Source of the DNA: Oscillospiraceae bacterium
GTDB lineage: Bacteria > Bacillota > Clostridia > Oscillospirales > Oscillospiraceae
Assembly (NCBI GenBank): GCA_016286595.1
Contig: JAEETR010000085.1
Coordinates: 1 to 6,540, forward strand
Direction of reading: 5' to 3'
DNA: 6,540 bases
In this document: in pieces, positions 5,869 to 6,540 of the stretch
How positions within the stretch are numbered: the first letter of the stretch is position 1
How the letters are laid out: the number at the start of each line of letters is the position of its first letter
The notes under the pieces: generated by a model
Told to the model about the DNA's origin: nothing
What the model saw: only the letters and a program-made list of their open reading frames with translations
Databases searched by the model: none
Made by a program: the position numbers and the translations under genes

Positions 5869-6540
5869 ATGAGTAAGATAAAAATGGCAAACCCCATCGT
5901 GGAGATGGACGGCGACGAGATGACCCGCATCCTTTGGAAGATGATAAAGGAAGACCTCATCGAGCCCTACGTGGAGCTTAACACCGAGTACTACGATCTG
6001 GGCCTTGTCCACCGGGACGAGACCAACGACCAGGTCACCGTGGACGCCGCCGAGGCCATCAAGAAGTACAAGGTCGGCGTGAAATGCGCCAACATAACCC
6101 CCAACGCCCAGCGTGTGGAGGAGTACCATCTCAAGGCCATGTATCCCTCGGCCAACGCCACCATCCGCGGCATCCTTGACGGCACCGTGTTCAGAGCCCC
6201 CATCGTCACCAGCCGGATAAAGCCCTATATCCCCACCTGGACCAAGCCCATCACCATCGCCCGCCACGCCTACGGCGACATCTACAAGGCCACCGAGTAC
6301 CGTGTACCCGGCCCCGGCAAGGCGGAGCTGGTGTTCACCGCCGAAAACGGCGAGAAGACCACCCTTGACGTCTACGACTTCGAGTGCCCCGGCGTCATCC
6401 AGGGCACGCACAATAAGGACACCTCCATCGAGATGTTTGCCCGGGCCTGCTTCGAGTACGCCCTGGGTGTGAAGCAGGACCTGTGGTTCGGCACCAAGGA
6501 CACCATATCCAAGAAGTACGACGGACAGTTCAAGGAGATA
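5869..6540 (+). CDS. icd: Isocitrate dehydrogenase, eukaryotic-type (IDH1/IDH2-like), C-terminus cut by window edge
   Basis: Oxidatively decarboxylates isocitrate to 2-oxoglutarate; members of this family normally reduce NADP. The window holds the first 224 residues of about 400, with an open frame to the edge. It begins MSKIKMANPIVEMDGDEMTR and aligns with almost no gaps to what I remember of human IDH1. Substrate residues keep nearly the same numbers: T77 (ITP), S94 and N96 (PSANATIR), R100, R109 (VFRAP), R132 (ARHAYGD), Y139, and K210 for human K212 (GTKDTISKKYDG). It is therefore not the E. coli Icd or monomeric type. The residues that choose NADP over NAD lie downstream of the edge, so cofactor is inferred from family. 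It follows aconitase after 4 nt in one operon with no promoter of its own. Context and sequence agree well. Confidence 0.95.
   Translation, partial: MSKIKMANPIVEMDGDEMTRILWKMIKEDLIEPYVELNTEYYDLGLVHRDETNDQVTVDAAEAIKKYKVGVKCANITPNAQRVEEYHLKAMYPSANATIRGILDGTVFRAPIVTSRIKPYIPTWTKPITIARHAYGDIYKATEYRVPGPGKAELVFTAENGEKTTLDVYDFECPGVIQGTHNKDTSIEMFARACFEYALGVKQDLWFGTKDTISKKYDGQFKEI

Noticed and set aside
5007..5960. Minus-strand open frame of 317 codons spanning the aconitase-isocitrate dehydrogenase junction
   Set aside because: It runs antisense to two well-supported genes and shows low-complexity Gly/Ala/Val composition. The other minus-strand frame at 5827-6411 fails for the same reason.

Overview
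The window looks like a chromosomal segment of a fairly high-GC, anaerobic, Clostridia-type Firmicute, probably a gut or rumen Oscillospirales- or Christensenellales-like lineage. This is an inference. It rests on strong AGGAGG-type ribosome binding sites, clean sigma-A promoters with 17-bp spacers, a Gram-positive-style signal peptide ending in VPALA, frequent ATA isoleucine codons in GC-rich genes, and an aconitase of the roughly 750-residue 'hydratase' type that I associate with Clostridia. It holds four protein-coding genes, two of them cut by the window edges, and no RNA genes, CRISPR arrays or mobile elements that I can see.

Layout. Positions 1-1902 (minus) hold the N-terminal 634 residues of a secreted subtilisin-family (S8) protease with signal peptide, propeptide, catalytic Asp and His, and an inserted PA domain. 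The catalytic Ser lies beyond the left edge. Positions 1903-2129 hold the protease promoter and leader and the terminator of the next gene. Positions 2130-3494 (minus) encode citrate synthase. Positions 3495-3719 form a divergent regulatory region with one clear promoter on each strand and several dyads. Positions 3720-5864 (plus) encode aconitase. Four bases after its stop, at 5869 to the right edge, isocitrate dehydrogenase begins; it is of the eukaryotic-type IDH1/IDH2 family and is cut after 224 residues.

How the genes work together. Citrate synthase, aconitase and isocitrate dehydrogenase are the three consecutive steps from oxaloacetate plus acetyl-CoA to 2-oxoglutarate. This is the oxidative (right-hand) arm of the TCA cycle, which fermentative anaerobes use mainly to make glutamate and NADPH. 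The back-to-back arrangement, with matched promoter geometry (both 17-bp spacers, both TATACT -10 boxes, both leaders of about 26 nt), suggests co-regulation from the shared 225-bp gap. The protease is a separate transcription unit with no evident link to this pathway.

The genes belong to known families, and I see no new multi-gene system here. What deserves a second look is the divergent control region, above all a perfect ATACTGC-N9-GCAGTAT dyad that encloses the aconitase -10 box, and the unusually short aconitase.
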